Shown: piece by piece, positions 28,233 through 37,005 of the stretch
Numbering within the stretch: position 1 is the first letter of the stretch
Layout of the letters: each line of letters opens with the position of its first letter
NCBI GenBank assembly: GCA_020724545.1
Contig: DYGR01000016.1
Span: 1-58,735, forward strand
Reading direction: 5' to 3'
From: Candidatus Methanoperedens nitratireducens
GTDB lineage: Archaea > Halobacteriota > Methanosarcinia > Methanosarcinales > Methanoperedenaceae
Length of the DNA stretch: 58,735 nucleotides
The notes under the pieces: model-generated
Seen by the model: only the letters and a program-made list of their open reading frames with translations
Told to the model about the DNA's origin: nothing
Databases searched by the model: none
Translations under genes and position numbers: made by a program

Positions 28233-29294
28233 CTACCTCGAAGTAATGTAAAGTGTCGATTTGGGGCACCTCTTAGAAAAAGACTCGATGCCTGTAGATA
28301 TTGCGTCCATAGCTGCCTGCATCCTTGCTCTTTTCCTTTTTGTTTCTGACGCTCTCTTCAAATGCTCAAGTTCTGCGCTCCCGATGCCAGAAACACTTAC
28401 TTCTGCGCTTCTCTCAAGCCCTGCGAATACCTCTTCACCTTTTTCCGTCCTTATTATTACGGTTGACCATCCCTCAGAAGAGCCCTCGCTCCCTATGGAT
28501 ATATCTGCAAGTTCACCTGTATAATCCCGGCAGAAGCTGCAGTGACCCGACATCCAGCTTTTTATCTCAGATAGAGGTATTGACTCACTTCTATTGCCTG
28601 CTTTAATGATGAATCTACCATTTGAGACATCCAGTTTCTCCACATCCTCAGGCCTGATCCCCAGGGTATGTATTCTCTCTGCTATATGCCTGTATTCAAG
28701 GTTCGCGCTGCAAAAAAGTCCAATGGTAAGAGCTACAGCAGAGGAAACATCTGCGTTTGAGCGCTGCAGGTGTCTTAAGGATTGAATATGGCATGGCGTA
28801 CCGACCACACAAAGCTTATTGAGCCCGTGTTCAACTACAGCAGGGCGCAGAAGCATGAGAACAGGAGATATGCCGAACTTTGTTCTTGAGGAGGCATAAA
28901 AATCATCGGCGCTCTTTGCCACGCACGGCACAGGCATCCAGTCATTGTTATTTCTACAGGTAAGCACCGCACCGTCTATAAGTCCTATCTCATAAGCATA
29001 CCTCAGGATAGCGGTTACGATTCCCCCGTCCTGGCATAGCGTACCGTGATCCCATTTTGCGGATACTGCCCGCAGGTGCCTGCCTGTGGGGTCGCCGTAG
29101 CTCTCACCCTGGGTCTTATAGCAGGAGTTAAAGCATGTTCCGCAGTTCTTGCAGGCTGCCTTCTTCCTGTGTCTTTTGGGCACGCCATCGATCAACTGGA
29201 TGTAATAGAGCGGACAGGCAGATATGCATGCTCCGCATCCTGTGCATACGCCAGTCTGTATTACCCCTGATTCTAACTCTTCGTAGCTGTACAT
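28233..29294 (-). CDS. FrhB/FpoF-family F420-dependent Fe-S oxidoreductase subunit
   Basis: A 353-residue protein of the F420 hydrogenase/dehydrogenase beta family. The N-terminus holds two 4Fe-4S sites (CTGCGACISACP and CKNCGTCFNSC). The centre carries the F420/FAD region (CQDGGIVTAILRYA, FGISPVLMLLRPA, VVGTPCHIQSLRHL), and a later Cys pair is GHCSFCRDYTG. FpoF in Methanosarcina has this build and oxidises F420H2 for the Fpo complex. No other fpoF lies in the window, so this gene could supply it, or it could couple AOR (the neighbouring gene) to F420. The ATG at 29294 follows MoaD by 3 bases. Confidence 0.85.
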   Translation of the reverse strand: MYSYEELESGVIQTGVCTGCGACISACPLYYIQLIDGVPKRHRKKAACKNCGTCFNSCYKTQGESYGDPTGRHLRAVSAKWDHGTLCQDGGIVTAILRYAYEIGLIDGAVLTCRNNNDWMPVPCVAKSADDFYASSRTKFGISPVLMLLRPAVVEHGLNKLCVVGTPCHIQSLRHLQRSNADVSSAVALTIGLFCSANLEYRHIAERIHTLGIRPEDVEKLDVSNGRFIIKAGNRSESIPLSEIKSWMSGHCSFCRDYTGELADISIGSEGSSEGWSTVIIRTEKGEEVFAGLERSAEVSVSGIGSAELEHLKRASETKRKRARMQAAMDAISTGIESFSKRCPKSTLYITSR

Positions 29295-29297
29295 GCC

Positions 29298-29564
29298 TCA
29301 CCCTCCTGCAATCTGTGGGAATAGATACAGGGTATCATGCTGCCTGACCCTGGTGGAAAGGCCGTTTAGATACTCTATATTCCTTCCGTTTAATAATATA
29401 TTTATATAAATGTCCCCTTTCTCATCAAATATGGCCTCTTTTAGGCTCCCGTAATTCGAAAACAGAGCATTCAGGATATCATAAACGCTTCCCTCCTGCT
29501 CGATTACGGCCTCATGTACCTCTGTTATGTTCCTGAGTGTTGAGAAGAATTTCACGATTACCAT
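29298..29564 (-). CDS. MoaD/ThiS-like small sulfur carrier ending in GG
   Basis: This 88-residue ubiquitin-fold protein ends exactly in IAGG, the di-glycine that is adenylated and thiocarboxylated when the protein carries sulfur. The fold pattern (VIVKFFSTLRNITEV, YDILNALFSNYGSL, VRQHDTLYLFPQIAGG) fits MoaD, used to build molybdopterin or tungstopterin. It lies between AOR, a tungstopterin enzyme, and FrhB, so a dedicated role in cofactor assembly for the AOR is likely. The gene starts 30 bases after the AOR stop. Confidence 0.9.
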   Translation of the reverse strand: MVIVKFFSTLRNITEVHEAVIEQEGSVYDILNALFSNYGSLKEAIFDEKGDIYINILLNGRNIEYLNGLSTRVRQHDTLYLFPQIAGG

Positions 29565-29570
29565 ATCATG

Positions 29571-29598
29571 TCATGCAGTCATACAATCATGCAGTCAT
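29571..29598. repeat. 12-bp direct repeat at the AOR stop codon
   Basis: TCATGCAGTCAT occurs at 29571-29582 and 29587-29598. The second copy covers the AOR stop codon and the first lies in the 30-base spacer before MoaD. It looks like a local duplication. Confidence 0.6.
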
Positions 29599-31418
29599 GC
29601 AAGGCCAAGCCTCTTAAGCGTCTCCTGCTCAGGGTGCCCCTCCGTATCATAGCCCCTCCTGGTGTAATACAGATCCAGCATTCCTTCCAGCGGGTGTGAT
29701 TTGCCTTTTGGTGCACCCTCAGGCATGGGCTCTTTGAGCAATCTCTGTGGCAGTGTATCGTCCTTTCTACCGAACCCCTCTCTCTTATTAAAGAGCCGCT
29801 CCAGGGCAAATATTCTTTCACCGGTCGCAAGGAATTCCTCGCTGCTGTAGTCCTGCCATCCAGTAACACATCCTATCATGTCTGCATAATCATCTGCACC
29901 CAGGGCAAAGGTCAGGAACAGGCAGTTCACACTCGAATCCACAGAGGCAGTAAGATTCTGGAAGAGTATCGTCAAATCCACCTTATTCTCTGTTGAATCA
30001 AAAGGATCAGCCTTGAGCGGCACACCAAGGATCTCAGCAGCTATAGTGTACCCGCTCACATGGCATCCTCCCCTGTTTGCGGTAGCAAAGTTCAATCCAA
30101 GCCCGAAAGCCCCTCTTGGATCATAGGCCGGCAGCTCAAGTCCTTTTACCTGCATTGCATAGTACTCAGAACCCCTGCCTATTCTCTTTGAAGCAGCTCT
30201 TGTCCCATCGGCAAGCACATCGCCAAATCCCTCCCGCCTGCCCATCATCTCAATCATCTTAATCATCGCTTCATCGTTCCCGAATACCAGATCCAGACCT
30301 GCCTCATCCTTTGAGATTATGCCCCTATCAACAAGCTCCATGGTAAATCCTATCGTGCTCCCTGTACTTATGGTATCAAGCCCGTATTCATTGCACAGGT
30401 AGTTGGCCTTAGCAAGGGCACCAAGATCATTCACACCGCACTGTCCCCCGAACGCCCATGATGTCTCGTACTCAAGGCTTTCTCCTTTTACTCCAGAGTA
30501 CTTACCGCTCTTTACATCTACCCATCTGCCGCATTCTATCGGGCACTCATAGCAGGCAGTCCTCTCTTTGAGTATGGTCTCGGCCATCCTCTCACCAGAG
30601 ATATTCTCAGCATCCCTGAACGTCCCTGTCTGGAAATTCTTTGTCGGGTATATGCCTGAGGCATTCATTATATTTGTGAGAACAGCGGTTCCGTAGGCAT
30701 TAAGGCCTCCATCTTCCTTTGTAACTCCGGATTCGGATATCTTTTTCAGGGCCTTGTTTACAGCCCTGCTAAGCCCGATACCATCTGCCACTTCTATGTT
30801 TTTTTCTCCCTTCACTGCTATAGCCTTGAGATTTTTACTCCCCATGACAGCACCCAGTCCAGTTCTGCCTGCTGCCCTGTATTTTTCGTTCATGATCGCT
30901 GCTATAGATGATCTTTTCTCTCCTGCAGGCCCTATGCAGAGCACTTTTGCCTCGTTATGGGTCTCTTTCCTTATTCCCTCATCGGTCTCACTTACGAATT
31001 TACCCCAGAAACTGCCCGCATCCCTCAGTTCAACATTGCCGTCTTCAATCCAGAGATACACAGGTCTTTCGGCGGTTCCTTTAACCACAATCGCATCATA
31101 GCCAGCTTTTCTTAGTTCGGCTGACCATGTGCCGCCAGAGCTTGTAAAGGTTATACCTCCTGTTGCAGGGCTTTTTGATACCACAAAATGTCTGCCACTG
31201 CTGGGAGTCCTGGTTCCTGTCAGAGGGCCTGTGGCAAATACGATAATATTCTCTGGCGAGAGCGGATCTACTCCTGCAGGCTGCTCATCATACAGAATCT
31301 TTGTGCCCAGTCCGCGCCCGCCAAGATATCCTCTTGCAGTTCTCTCATCAAGCAATTGTGTTTCATAGCCGCAGGCTGTGAGATCTAGCTTTAATATTTT
31401 TATAGTATGTTTTTCCAT
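29595..31418 (-). CDS. Tungsten-type aldehyde ferredoxin oxidoreductase (AOR family)
   Basis: AOR enzymes oxidise aldehydes to acids (or reduce acids) with a tungstopterin and a 4Fe-4S cluster. The N-terminal pterin-binding domain is recognisable (GYLGGRGLGTKILYDE, FATGPLTGTRTPSSGRH, SGGTWSAELRKAGYDAIVVKG). The cluster Cys are CYECPIEC, with the fourth in SVNCLFLTF. The 607-residue length is typical. It heads a minus-strand run with MoaD and FrhB following, which suggests that it may be supplied with cofactor by MoaD and exchange electrons with F420 rather than only ferredoxin. That coupling is inference. The upstream region 31419-31575 holds its likely promoter. Confidence 0.93.
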   Translation of the reverse strand: MEKHTIKILKLDLTACGYETQLLDERTARGYLGGRGLGTKILYDEQPAGVDPLSPENIIVFATGPLTGTRTPSSGRHFVVSKSPATGGITFTSSGGTWSAELRKAGYDAIVVKGTAERPVYLWIEDGNVELRDAGSFWGKFVSETDEGIRKETHNEAKVLCIGPAGEKRSSIAAIMNEKYRAAGRTGLGAVMGSKNLKAIAVKGEKNIEVADGIGLSRAVNKALKKISESGVTKEDGGLNAYGTAVLTNIMNASGIYPTKNFQTGTFRDAENISGERMAETILKERTACYECPIECGRWVDVKSGKYSGVKGESLEYETSWAFGGQCGVNDLGALAKANYLCNEYGLDTISTGSTIGFTMELVDRGIISKDEAGLDLVFGNDEAMIKMIEMMGRREGFGDVLADGTRAASKRIGRGSEYYAMQVKGLELPAYDPRGAFGLGLNFATANRGGCHVSGYTIAAEILGVPLKADPFDSTENKVDLTILFQNLTASVDSSVNCLFLTFALGADDYADMIGCVTGWQDYSSEEFLATGERIFALERLFNKREGFGRKDDTLPQRLLKEPMPEGAPKGKSHPLEGMLDLYYTRRGYDTEGHPEQETLKRLGLA

Positions 31419-31575
31419 AAGTGTCCCACCGGATCATAGTTCTTACCGTTTTGCATAAGTCCAGCACTATATATATCTTATGCTAGAATCGAACCCATCC
31501 AATAATTCCAACTTTTCAAGTTTCTCTATCGCATTCTCCTATATCATAAAGCACCGATGCCTGTCGGCATGCTAA

Positions 31576-32007
31576 CTACCCTTCCAGTTCAAACCTTATA
31601 GTGCACTCACCAACCACGCCTGGTTTATCTATACCTTTCGTGACTACATCTCTCCCTATCTTTTTAACAGCAGCATACTTAGCAGCCTGGATGATAGGGC
31701 ATGCGGTCGCTATACCTTCGTTTCTCAGTATCTCGTTTCCATGGCAGATGGCGCATCCTTTGATATCAAGCGTATAGTTCTTTTCATCACAATCAATTTT
31801 CACATGTGTTGCAAATTCAAGCTGGTTCCTGAGGTAATTCTCAAAACTCTGTGCAAACTCGGCGTTATTATTGAATTTCCCCGCATTGCTTGCCCAGTTA
31901 TCAGCTATTATCGAACCAACTTTAGCATTTACTTTCTTGGCATCCTCACCCAGTGCTTTTATAACTATGCTGTGGTATTGTTTAAAGAATTTCAGGCTTG
32001 TTGTCAT
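31576..32007 (-). CDS. Hypothetical Cys-containing protein, 143 residues
   Basis: A soluble protein with a strong ribosome site (GGAGGATATATG). The N-terminal half is helical (FFKQYHSIVIKALGEDAKKV), the C-terminal half contains strands and a conserved-looking GCAICHGNEIL and CPIIQAAKYA. The arrangement resembles small V4R-like or hydrocarbon-binding domains, where Cys residues lie in the core, but I cannot name the family. CAICH matches a heme c motif, yet there is no signal peptide, so this is probably coincidence. Function is unknown. It sits alone between the AOR operon and the VWA gene. Confidence 0.6.
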   Translation of the reverse strand: MTTSLKFFKQYHSIVIKALGEDAKKVNAKVGSIIADNWASNAGKFNNNAEFAQSFENYLRNQLEFATHVKIDCDEKNYTLDIKGCAICHGNEILRNEGIATACPIIQAAKYAAVKKIGRDVVTKGIDKPGVVGECTIRFELEG

Positions 32008-32135
32008 ATATCCTCCAATATCCTAAGTTTTGACAAAACCATACATAACCCTTATCCGATATAAAGATTCTGATATACGATTTGTTCTACTGAACCCCTG
32101 TATGATTATCCCACCGGATTTAGAATGTGGTTTCT

Positions 32136-32166
32136 AAATAAAAAATAAGAGGGTTTTGCACCCTCT
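32136..32166 (-). terminator. Hairpin terminator of the VWA gene
   Basis: A 7-bp stem (AGAGGGT/ACCCTCT at 32148-32166) with a 5-base loop is followed on the minus strand by a T-rich run (TATTTTTTATTT). It lies about 40 bases beyond the stop of the VWA gene. Confidence 0.7.
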
Positions 32167-32203
32167 CAAGCTTTATGAGTCGCTGTGGCTCCTGCCATGC
32201 GAT

Positions 32204-33766
32204 CTACTGTCCCTTGCCCTTGCCTGAAGCGGGCTTGATGATCCAGACCACGTCCTCGCCAACGATCTCAGTGCCATCTATCAGTTGGCCGGTGAGTTGG
32301 ACGACTATAACATCGCCATCCTCAATCGGGCCCAGAGCGGCAACAACGTCCTTGCTGTCAAACTTGAGTGACAGATCCAGGATACCGTCAGGTCCGTCGG
32401 TGGTGCAGTCAATGCGGTCAGGTGGGTCGGAAATTCCACCGGTGTATGGTGCTGCCACGTCCTCCAGATTCCAGCGCAGAGGTTCCACGCCTTCCAGCCG
32501 TACGGTGCTAGCGTCAACCTGGGCTGCGTCAAAAGAAGCTGTTCCCAGAATGGCTACCGGCAGTACGCCTCCGGAGTTCACGTTCAGTGGGTTGGGGCAG
32601 GACGTTGGTTTGATGTCCACTACCACCTCTTTAACAGTAGGCGTGCAAGCTGGCACAGTGATTTTTACGGGTTTATGTCCCATAACCGCGCCATCAGCTA
32701 CCACATCGAGGGTCCCCGTGAATACCTGGTCTTCCTCAGTGCAGGCTGCTAGTCCCGTCCAACTGACCGTGAATGGAAGAACGTGATCATCGTCCAAGGT
32801 CAGAGGACCGTAGCTTGCCGGTGAGATGTCGGCCACGAAGCCGGCAGTGCCGCCCGTTGGGACCAAGCTTAGGTTGTTGATGGTGGTCACTGCCTCAATC
32901 ACCATATCCTTGATAGTCTGGACAATGGTCCCAGCATTGATTCCCGTAATATGATTTCCACCGGTTGCCCCTGTAATGCGGGTGGCTTGTTCTGATGTTC
33001 CACCGGGAGTGCCACAGGCAGCTGTATAGTCATAGGCCCACACTGTTGGGTCATCGTCCAGTCCCAGGAAATAACCAGTTCCTGTGCTTATGGCCAAAAC
33101 CGTAATATCAGCATCCACAAGCTTCGTTGTTACAGAACCCTCGGTGATGTCATACGGCAGTCCAGAAATAGCAGAACACACCGGATCGTGACCTGGCGCA
33201 TCGCCAAACCAGACAATGATTTTCTTGGCGCCTGGCCGCCAACCAATGGTGCTGTCGGCTAATTGATCAAGGGCGTAGAGCTGGCCTTCCGGACCATCCG
33301 CACCACCGGAGGCAGACCAGGCATTGATAGCTGTTTTAACAGCAGTTGTATCAGTAGTAATGCTGACCGAATGTTTGAATGCGTAGAGATCGTAAGGAAA
33401 ATCCTTATAGTCCCCTACGCCGAACGCCAAATCAACGCCTGGCAGTTCGGCAATAAGGCCGTCCACGATGTCGCTGGCACCGGCCTTAACTGCGGCAATG
33501 GGAGACCCCATACTGCCCGTGGTGTCGGACAGCAAGTAGACATCGGCCTTGTCTATGCCGACTCCAGCTGGCACGGTGACAGTAACAGTCTCCTCCAGCG
33601 TTTCGCTTTCGTCCAGCACGAAGTCGTTGGTCGTAGGATCAATGGTAACCGATGCCGTTGCCCAGCTTGCCAGCGGCAGGGCAAAGATTAGTAGAGCTAC
33701 CAGTATAAAACTGGATGCCTGCAACCAAGCTTTTCTCGTAGCTGCCATACTTATTTTTTTTTTCAT
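32204..33766 (-). CDS. Secreted von Willebrand factor A domain protein
   Basis: A 520-residue exported protein. A Sec-type signal peptide occupies about residues 1-39 (basic start, then FILVALLIFALPLASWATA). The VWA/integrin-like domain has the MIDAS metal site DTTGSMG near residue 80 and a later KIIVWFGDAPGHDP. The second half is beta-sandwich, including a VDIKPTSCPNPLNVNSGG motif often seen in bacterial surface proteins, and ends in KGKGQ. No membrane anchor is visible. The codon use is clearly more GC-rich at third positions than in neighbouring genes, so transfer from a bacterium is likely. A perfect GGAGGT ribosome site precedes the ATG. Confidence 0.85.
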   Translation of the reverse strand: MKKKISMAATRKAWLQASSFILVALLIFALPLASWATASVTIDPTTNDFVLDESETLEETVTVTVPAGVGIDKADVYLLSDTTGSMGSPIAAVKAGASDIVDGLIAELPGVDLAFGVGDYKDFPYDLYAFKHSVSITTDTTAVKTAINAWSASGGADGPEGQLYALDQLADSTIGWRPGAKKIIVWFGDAPGHDPVCSAISGLPYDITEGSVTTKLVDADITVLAISTGTGYFLGLDDDPTVWAYDYTAACGTPGGTSEQATRITGATGGNHITGINAGTIVQTIKDMVIEAVTTINNLSLVPTGGTAGFVADISPASYGPLTLDDDHVLPFTVSWTGLAACTEEDQVFTGTLDVVADGAVMGHKPVKITVPACTPTVKEVVVDIKPTSCPNPLNVNSGGVLPVAILGTASFDAAQVDASTVRLEGVEPLRWNLEDVAAPYTGGISDPPDRIDCTTDGPDGILDLSLKFDSKDVVAALGPIEDGDVIVVQLTGQLIDGTEIVGEDVVWIIKPASGKGKGQ

Positions 33767-34154
33767 TTTTACCTCCTTTTACTCATTATATTTACCTTCC
33801 GGCAGGGCTCGCTCTCCGCTGCCCTGTGTCACTGCGCTCTCCAGCGCTCGCGATGCACTCACCACACCACCCTTACGGGCAAATCCCCGTGCATCTCGGA
33901 TTTTTTACAAGCGTGGTTTTAATGAACATTGATGACCACGTTTAGCTTCCGCTTAGTTACGGTTCTTGGAGAATCACATGATAATCATGCTATTTAAACT
34001 TTTCTAATTTTCAATGATTATTAATGAGGGTTGTGCATAAGTAAGCATCTCTTAGTGCTTGTAGTGGTAGACCCTGCCCACAAAGAGGTAATTCTTAGAA
34101 AGCTGCCTTCTCGTGAAGATGTTGAGAAGGCTTAAGCCTGAGCAGTCTACATCC
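33767..34154. other. Gap of 388 bases with GC-rich stretch and a hairpin
   Basis: The part near the VWA gene (33800-33920) is GC-rich like that gene. The rest is AT-rich. A perfect 8-bp inverted repeat with an 11-base loop lies at 34105-34131 (GCCTTCTC/GAGAAGGC), overlapping a 12-base palindrome AGGCTTAAGCCT at 34128-34139. On the minus strand this would fold just after the stop of the marker 9 gene and may be its terminator. A short frame reading LVVVDPAHKEVILRKLP ends at 34134, but has no good start. No gene is supported here. Confidence 0.5.
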
Positions 34155-35378
34155 TCATTTCTTCCTGTGCTTCAGAATATATTCAGATAACCTTTTCTTT
34201 ATATGCATATACTCCACATCAGAAAGCCCTGTGTATTCAAGCACCCCATCCCTCAGGAAACAGGGCTTGGTTATCTTGCAGCACCATGTCATGCTTCCAA
34301 AGCATGTTCCTTCTCCATACTCAATGGGTGTTTTGCGGGCAAAATCGGTCTTGATCCTCATGAACTCCTCGGCGCTTATGCCAGCCTGTTTTAGTGCACT
34401 GTGGAGGGCACACGGCTTGACAGGAAGACAGCAAAAAGCAAGCGCTCTCAGGTCTCCCCCTGCGCATATATGCTTTGGTGCATTGTACCAGCCTGTCAGG
34501 GACTGGAGTGAGTAGACCTCATCCACAAGGTAATCAATGGTACCGGGATTGGAGAGAGCTGCGCGCGCGACAGATACCATATCTGCACCATGTGAGAACA
34601 TCTCTTTTGCACTCTCAAAATCCACGATAGAATTGTTGCCGATTATAAATAGATCAGTTGAGTTGCGGATGCGTTTTATAACTCCCGTATCCATACCCTG
34701 CTTATGTATGGCGCCACGAGTATGTATAGCACTATGAGTGTTCATATGAGTATTCACAGCATTATGAATATGCATGGAGCCATGAGCGTTCATATTATTC
34801 TGAGTTTGCATAGCATCTATATGTATGATATCAGCCCCGGCATTCCTGATCGACCTTGCGAGTTCAACATCGTTCACCACGTTTGCTCTTGTTTTAACTG
34901 AGAGCACAACTCCGGTCTTCTTTATTTCCCTTATATAATCGCAGAGTCTTGGCGTATCTTTCAATAATGCCTCTCCAACCCCCAGCTCCAGCATCTCAGG
35001 CTGCCTGCAATGTGCGTTTATTTCAAGTATTGCATCGAATTCTTTAGTTATACGTGCCGCCTCAATAAAAGGTTCTATCGCTGCGGCACGAACATTAATA
35101 GCTATCGTTGTCAATCCCTCTGTGGCCTCAAGCTCGGATCTCAAAAATTCCATTGGCTCATCAGATACAAACTCCCTTCTGCCCCGTGCTATTTCTTTAA
35201 GTGCTGCTTTATTTGTCCTGTCGTCCAGATTATAACCGCCTAAGATAACCAGACCGGCATTTTTGAATCTGGATGCGAATTTACTGTCCGTTATACCGGC
35301 CACAGGGGCAAGAGCAATCGGATTTTTAGGGGATATGTTGCCAATTCTAATATTAAATAGATCTTTTATGTTTATCAA
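34155..35378 (-). CDS. Methanogenesis marker protein 9 (Dus-like TIM barrel) with His-rich insert
   Basis: The protein opens like a dihydrouridine synthase/FMN TIM barrel (KNPIALAPVAGITDSKFA) and has the C-terminal Cys-rich part of marker 9 (FCCLPVKPCALHSALK, EGTCFGSM, WCCKITKPC). This family is almost restricted to methanogens and their relatives; its role is unproven. Residues about 189-230 are an unusual low-complexity run rich in His, Met, Asn and Thr (MNAHGSMHIHNAV, NTHMNTHSAIHTRG), inserted after the strand DIIHIDAM. The start codon seems to be a TTG at 35378, behind GAGGG; a TTG at 35384 is possible. The insert is likely a repeat expansion. Confidence 0.85.
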   Translation of the reverse strand: MINIKDLFNIRIGNISPKNPIALAPVAGITDSKFASRFKNAGLVILGGYNLDDRTNKAALKEIARGRREFVSDEPMEFLRSELEATEGLTTIAINVRAAAIEPFIEAARITKEFDAILEINAHCRQPEMLELGVGEALLKDTPRLCDYIREIKKTGVVLSVKTRANVVNDVELARSIRNAGADIIHIDAMQTQNNMNAHGSMHIHNAVNTHMNTHSAIHTRGAIHKQGMDTGVIKRIRNSTDLFIIGNNSIVDFESAKEMFSHGADMVSVARAALSNPGTIDYLVDEVYSLQSLTGWYNAPKHICAGGDLRALAFCCLPVKPCALHSALKQAGISAEEFMRIKTDFARKTPIEYGEGTCFGSMTWCCKITKPCFLRDGVLEYTGLSDVEYMHIKKRLSEYILKHRKK

Positions 35379-35495
35379 GATCAACCCTCATTTGTTACTA
35401 TAGGAATTTGCTTTCAGTCCTGTATCATTTAAGAATCTTACGCTAAGGAGTTATTGATTACGATTATTGATTACCATCATGGCGATGATTTCATA

Positions 35496-35507
35496 AGCTT
35501 TTTATAT
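35496..35507 (+). promoter_or_regulatory. Probable promoter of the fpo operon
   Basis: AAGCTTTTTATATC at about 35494-35507 resembles a BRE plus TATA box. It is 42-53 bases before the fpoA ATG at 35549, leaving a short leader with an AGGTGA ribosome site. Confidence 0.55.
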
Positions 35508-35548
35508 CAATAATCCTTTTAAAGCGACTAACATAACAGGTGAATCAA

Positions 35549-35923
35549 ATGGCATCAAATGCATTTTTTGATAATTATTTACCAATAGCTATACTTACTG
35601 TGATCGGCTTTGTGTTCGTGGCCGTCTCTTTATTCATGTCAAGAATGGTCAGGCCAAGCAACACGACCAAAGAGAAATTATGTACATATGAATGTGCTGA
35701 AGTACCTGTGGGAGATACAAGGATTCATTTTAATATACAATATTATATGATTGTAATTGTTTTCCTTATTTTTGATGTCGGGATTTTGTTCTTATATCCA
35801 TGGGCTGTACAGCTTAAAAACCTCGGAGCTCCCGGGTTCTTTCAAATGCTTATTTTTATAGAGGTACTTATAATCGGTCTTGCATATGCCTGGAGAAAGG
35901 AGGCACTAGAGTGGATCCAGTAA
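35549..35923 (+). CDS. fpoA: F420H2 dehydrogenase subunit FpoA
   Basis: A NuoA-like membrane subunit with three transmembrane helices ([20 protein letters not shown], then [20 protein letters not shown], then [15 protein letters not shown]). The conserved loop Cys and acidic residues are in [14 protein letters not shown]. It sits at the membrane entry of the complex. The ATG at 35549 is preferred over an in-frame GTG at 35540. It overlaps fpoB by 13 bases. First gene of the operon fpoABCDHIJJKLMNO. Confidence 0.93.
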   Translation: MASNAFFDNYLPIAILTVIGFVFVAVSLFMSRMVRPSNTTKEKLCTYECAEVPVGDTRIHFNIQYYMIVIVFLIFDVGILFLYPWAVQLKNLGAPGFFQMLIFIEVLIIGLAYAWRKEALEWIQ

Positions 35924-36504
35924 CGATTGATACAACAAAAATCAGTGCAATTAAAAAGAAACCGCAGACGGCACTTGAAAAACTGGAGGATACAGGGCTT
36001 ATTCACACTGTTCTTTCTGCAAAAGATAGAAAAGGGTTGATCCTTCTAACAACAGTTGACCAGATCTTTAACTGGGCGCGTTTGAGTTCGCTCTGGCCTG
36101 TTACCTCAGGTCTTGCCTGCTGCGCTATCGAGATGATGGGTGTGGCTATGGCGCACCATGATATTGCGCGCTTCGGAATGGAAATATTCAGGGCAAGTCC
36201 AAGGCAGGCGGACCTGATGTTCGTCGCCGGTACAGTGACAAAACGGATGGCGCCCAGGGTCAAACAACTATACGAGATGATGCCTGAGCCCAAATGGGTG
36301 ATATCGGTAGGCAGCTGCTCAAACACAGGTGGGCCCTATCATGAATCATATTCAGTCCTGAGAGGCGTGGATTTGATTATACCAGTTGATGTATATATCC
36401 CCGGATGCCCGCCCCGGCCTGAGGCCTGGTTATATGGAGTAATCCAGTTGAGGGAAAAGATCAAGAACGAGGGATACGGAGCAAAATGGGGGATTAATAA
36501 ATGA
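35911..36504 (+). CDS. fpoB: F420H2 dehydrogenase subunit FpoB
   Basis: A NuoB-like subunit that carries the terminal cluster N2 near the quinone or methanophenazine site. The cluster Cys are the adjacent pair in LACCAIEMM, then GSCSNTGG and PGCPPRPE. The start is a GTG at 35911 behind a GGAGG site, within the end of fpoA. The 197-residue length is usual, with an N-terminal extension typical of archaeal forms. Confidence 0.95.
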   Translation: MDPVTIDTTKISAIKKKPQTALEKLEDTGLIHTVLSAKDRKGLILLTTVDQIFNWARLSSLWPVTSGLACCAIEMMGVAMAHHDIARFGMEIFRASPRQADLMFVAGTVTKRMAPRVKQLYEMMPEPKWVISVGSCSNTGGPYHESYSVLRGVDLIIPVDVYIPGCPPRPEAWLYGVIQLREKIKNEGYGAKWGINK

Positions 36505-37004
36505 ACCCGGCAGAAGAATTGAAACAGGCGCTTCCGGGTTCTGTCATCAGTACAGGTATGCAGGTCGATAAGCCCCTTGCTGTTATTAAAAAAGAGGAAT
36601 TGTTAGTGGTTGCCGCGAAAGTAAAAAAGATGGGTTTTGACCATCTCTCAGTGATTACAGGGATAGATTATACAGATCGGTTTGAGGTAATCTATAACAT
36701 CTTTTCCTATAAGAAAAAAGAGAACCTCGTGCTAAAAGTTATTCTTGACCATGATAAACCTGAAGTGGATTCGCTTACTCCACTCTGGAAGGGAGCGGAC
36801 TGGCTGGAGAGGGAAACATACGACCTTGTAGGGATTAAGTTCACAGGACACCCCAATCTTGTAAGGATACTGCTGCCTGAGGGCTGGAATGGACATCCGC
36901 TCAGAAAGGATTATGACATGGATACGGAGCAGTTCGTGACTATCGGGGAAGATGGGGAGGATATAGTAAGTACAGATGGATCAAACCTGCTGAGGAGGAA
37001 GTAA
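36501..37004 (+). CDS. fpoC: F420H2 dehydrogenase subunit FpoC
   Basis: A NuoC-like subunit (30-kDa family) without redox centres. It has the family core [25 protein letters not shown] and the C-terminal [24 protein letters not shown] followed by [11 protein letters not shown] (each partly quoted). It starts 4 bases inside fpoB and ends 1 base before fpoD. Length 167 residues is normal for the unfused form. Confidence 0.95.
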   Translation: MNPAEELKQALPGSVISTGMQVDKPLAVIKKEELLVVAAKVKKMGFDHLSVITGIDYTDRFEVIYNIFSYKKKENLVLKVILDHDKPEVDSLTPLWKGADWLERETYDLVGIKFTGHPNLVRILLPEGWNGHPLRKDYDMDTEQFVTIGEDGEDIVSTDGSNLLRRK

Positions 37005-37005
37005 C

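Noticed and set aside
31741-31755. CAICH in the 143-residue protein as a heme c site
   Set aside because: The motif fits CxxCH, but the protein has no signal peptide and only one such motif, so a cytosolic Cys-containing fold is likelier.
34040-34134. Short frame LVVVDPAHKEVILRKLP as a gene
   Set aside because: No proper start, no recognised family and it overlaps an inverted repeat.
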